Below are positions 14,254 through 15,233 of a stretch of 15,233 nucleotides of DNA, piece by piece. Source of the stretch: Sulfurimonas sp. (GTDB lineage Bacteria; Campylobacterota; Campylobacteria; Campylobacterales; Sulfurimonadaceae); contig JAMOSE010000209.1 in the NCBI GenBank assembly GCA_027063215.1, forward strand, positions 1 to 15,233. The letters are read 5' to 3'. A program made the position numbers and the translations under genes. Positions within the stretch are counted from its first letter, which is position 1; every line of letters starts with the position of its first letter. Under the pieces are notes generated by a model that saw nothing but the letters and a program-made list of their open reading frames with translations, did not search any database and was not told where the DNA came from.

Positions 14254-14926
14254 AAAGTTGTAGAAGTGCTATAAAGATATTTAAGAAGTCTAAATAAAGA
14301 GCAATAGCACCATCAATTGGAGTCTCATAAGCTCCGTTCATAATATTTTGCGTATCATAGATAACTAAGATACTAAATAAGATTACCACTGCACCTGCAA
14401 TGATAATTTGTAACATTGGATTTCCAAGAAAGATATTTAAGATAGAAAAACCAATGATCACAAAAAGAGCAATCATTAACGGTTTTGCAAAACTTGTAAA
14501 ATCTTTTGTACTTTTAATAGCAAAGAAACTCATTGCACCAAAAACTACTGCCGTCATAGCAAATGCATTTCCTACTATAGTCGCACCACCACTAAGCCCA
14601 AGTGTATATGCTAACAGTGGAGCTGTAGTAAGCCCTGTAACAAAAACAAAAGCAAACATAACCAAAAGGTTAATTCCTGGTTTGTTCTTTGCAAATTGCA
14701 GACCAATTAACAGACCAATCTCCAAGAAGAAGAGTGGCCACATCATAGTAGATATACTAGCAGCTAACGGTACCCCCACGTATGCTCCAACAGCTCCTGC
14801 CATCATAGATGCAGCAAAAAGTTTGTATGTCTCTTTGACAAAAGAGACTATTTGTGCTTCAGAGCGGTGTGTGGTTTCATATGTATAAGAGTTACCTCTT
14901 GCATAATCACGATCATAAAGTCCCAT
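14228..14926 (-). CDS. Bax inhibitor-1 (TMBIM/YccA-like) family membrane protein
   Basis: Inner-membrane protein of 232 residues with about seven hydrophobic segments after a polar N-terminus of some 35 residues. The family hallmarks are IYDTQNI (about residue 188) and LYLDFLNIFIALLQLFG near the C-terminus, which carry the conserved aspartates of the BI-1 pH-sensitive calcium-leak pore. In E. coli the relatives YccA and YbhL are membrane proteins, YccA interacting with the FtsH protease. The actual role here is unknown. AAGGA precedes the ATG by about 8 nt. It lies upstream of and overlaps the ThiD2-like gene. Confidence 0.9.
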   Translation of the reverse strand: MGLYDRDYARGNSYTYETTHRSEAQIVSFVKETYKLFAASMMAGAVGAYVGVPLAASISTMMWPLFFLEIGLLIGLQFAKNKPGINLLVMFAFVFVTGLTTAPLLAYTLGLSGGATIVGNAFAMTAVVFGAMSFFAIKSTKDFTSFAKPLMIALFVIIGFSILNIFLGNPMLQIIIAGAVVILFSILVIYDTQNIMNGAYETPIDGAIALYLDFLNIFIALLQLFGIFGSDE

Positions 14927-15089
14927 ATTTTTTTCCTTTTCATATAATCTTTTTAAAAAGATATTTTTATGTAGTGAATTCTATATAGAAAAAGTTAATA
15001 GAAAGCAACCTTTTATAAATCAAATAGTGCTTACATTATAAATATAAAAGGAAATCAGTAGATTAAGAGCGAAAATATATTTTCTACCA
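14927..15089. promoter_or_regulatory. Leader and probable promoter region of the Bax-inhibitor-family gene
   Basis: No gene is visible here. On the minus strand a TATAAT at 15035-15040 would give a leader of about 100 nt; a weaker TATATA at 14982-14987 would give one of about 50 nt. The stretch contains a perfect 16-bp palindrome, ATCTTTTTAAAAAGAT (14947-14962), a 12-bp palindrome TTCTATATAGAA (14979-14990), and a 9-bp inverted repeat CCTTTTATA/TATAAAAGG (15009-15017 and 15043-15051) that brackets the TATAAT. All are AT-rich and none is recognised as a known operator. Confidence 0.4.
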
Positions 15090-15233
15090 GAAACAAATTT
15101 AAAAACTTTTTGCAATTTCCCCCAAACCTTAAGCTTCTTCTAAGCATATTCCCCCTATAATTCCCATCCACAAACAGAGAGACCTTGTTTAAAAGGTTGA
15201 GAGAGACTTCGAGTTGAAGTTTTTGAGAATGTT
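15090..15233 (+). promoter_or_regulatory. Strong-looking promoter and structured leader, possibly of an rRNA operon beyond the window
   Basis: TATAAT at 15156-15161 is followed by a C-rich discriminator (TCCCATCC) and preceded by an A/T-rich UP-like tract (15091-15111). CTTCTT (15134-15139) at 16 bp is a weak -35. TTCCCCC occurs twice (15117-15123, 15149-15155), and TAAGC repeats 11 bp apart (15130, 15141). The leader from about 15168 holds two hairpins: ACCTT/AAGGT (15182-15197) and ACTTC/GAAGT (15206-15220), the latter followed by TTTT. A hairpin before a box-A-like element is the usual layout of rRNA antitermination leaders, but the window ends before any 16S sequence. A short regulatory RNA ending at 15224 is an alternative. 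Confidence 0.4.

Noticed and set aside
14400..14888. Plus-strand open frame of 162 codons opposite the Bax-inhibitor-family gene
   Set aside because: Mirror of a hydrophobic gene; no ribosome binding site and no family resemblance.
15206..15224. Hairpin plus TTTT as an intrinsic terminator
   Set aside because: The stem is only 5 bp and the U run only 4-5, directly after a strong promoter; a leader structure is at least as likely. Kept as part of the leader description rather than as a terminator.
1..15233. CRISPR arrays, insertion sequences, tRNAs, toxin-antitoxin or defence genes
   Set aside because: Read through on both strands: no regularly spaced repeats, no transposase or terminal repeats, no cloverleaf seen, and every long frame is accounted for by a recognised gene except the propeller protein.

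Overview
The window reads as a chromosomal segment of an AT-rich member of the Campylobacterota (former Epsilonproteobacteria), most likely Sulfurimonas or a close relative. The evidence is the gene set and protein style: folE next to fliI, and secG-frr-pyrE in that order, which as I recall are both also arrangements of Campylobacter jejuni. Short TATAAT -10 boxes, mostly without a clear -35, also fit. Genus level is an inference. Gene density is very high and most genes belong to core metabolism. I see no CRISPR array, transposon, phage gene, defence system or tRNA.

Layout: 1-1943 (+) holds folE (GTP cyclohydrolase I, TTG start) and fliI (flagellar export ATPase), directly abutting. 1930-7253 (-) is a tightly overlapping unit pyrG-recJ-(beta-propeller/alpha-solenoid protein of unknown function), whose last gene runs 14 nt into the end of fliI from the other strand. 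A divergent promoter region at 7254-7326, built on a perfect 9-bp inverted repeat carrying two back-to-back TATAAT boxes, separates pyrG from a CPA2-type cation/proton antiporter with an RCK domain (7327-8949, +). The antiporter converges on secG-frr-pyrE (10540 down to 8974, -). A second divergent region (10541-10645) drives secG one way and a zinc-type ABC importer the other way: znuA-znuC-znuB, followed by a BioC-like methyltransferase joined by an ATGA overlap (10646-13838, +). This unit converges, again with a 14-nt overlap, on a Bax-inhibitor-1-family membrane protein and a stand-alone ThiD2-like thiamine gene (14926 down to 13825, -). The last 307 bases contain no gene. They hold the leader of the Bax-inhibitor gene and, from about 15090, a strong-looking promoter and structured leader on the + strand that could be the upstream part of an rRNA operon lying outside the window.

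How the genes work together: apart from the Znu transporter and the secG-frr-pyrE housekeeping cluster, the neighbours do not form one pathway. Vitamin and nucleotide enzymes (folE, pyrG, pyrE, bioC-like, thiD2-like) are spread among transport, flagellar and repair genes. The most unusual gene is the 709-residue protein at 1930-4059, with seven propeller-like repeats followed by about 400 residues of helical repeats. The other points worth a second look are small structures: a palindromic divergent promoter, an 18-bp palindrome inside folE, and a hairpin at the Bax-inhibitor/ThiD2 junction.
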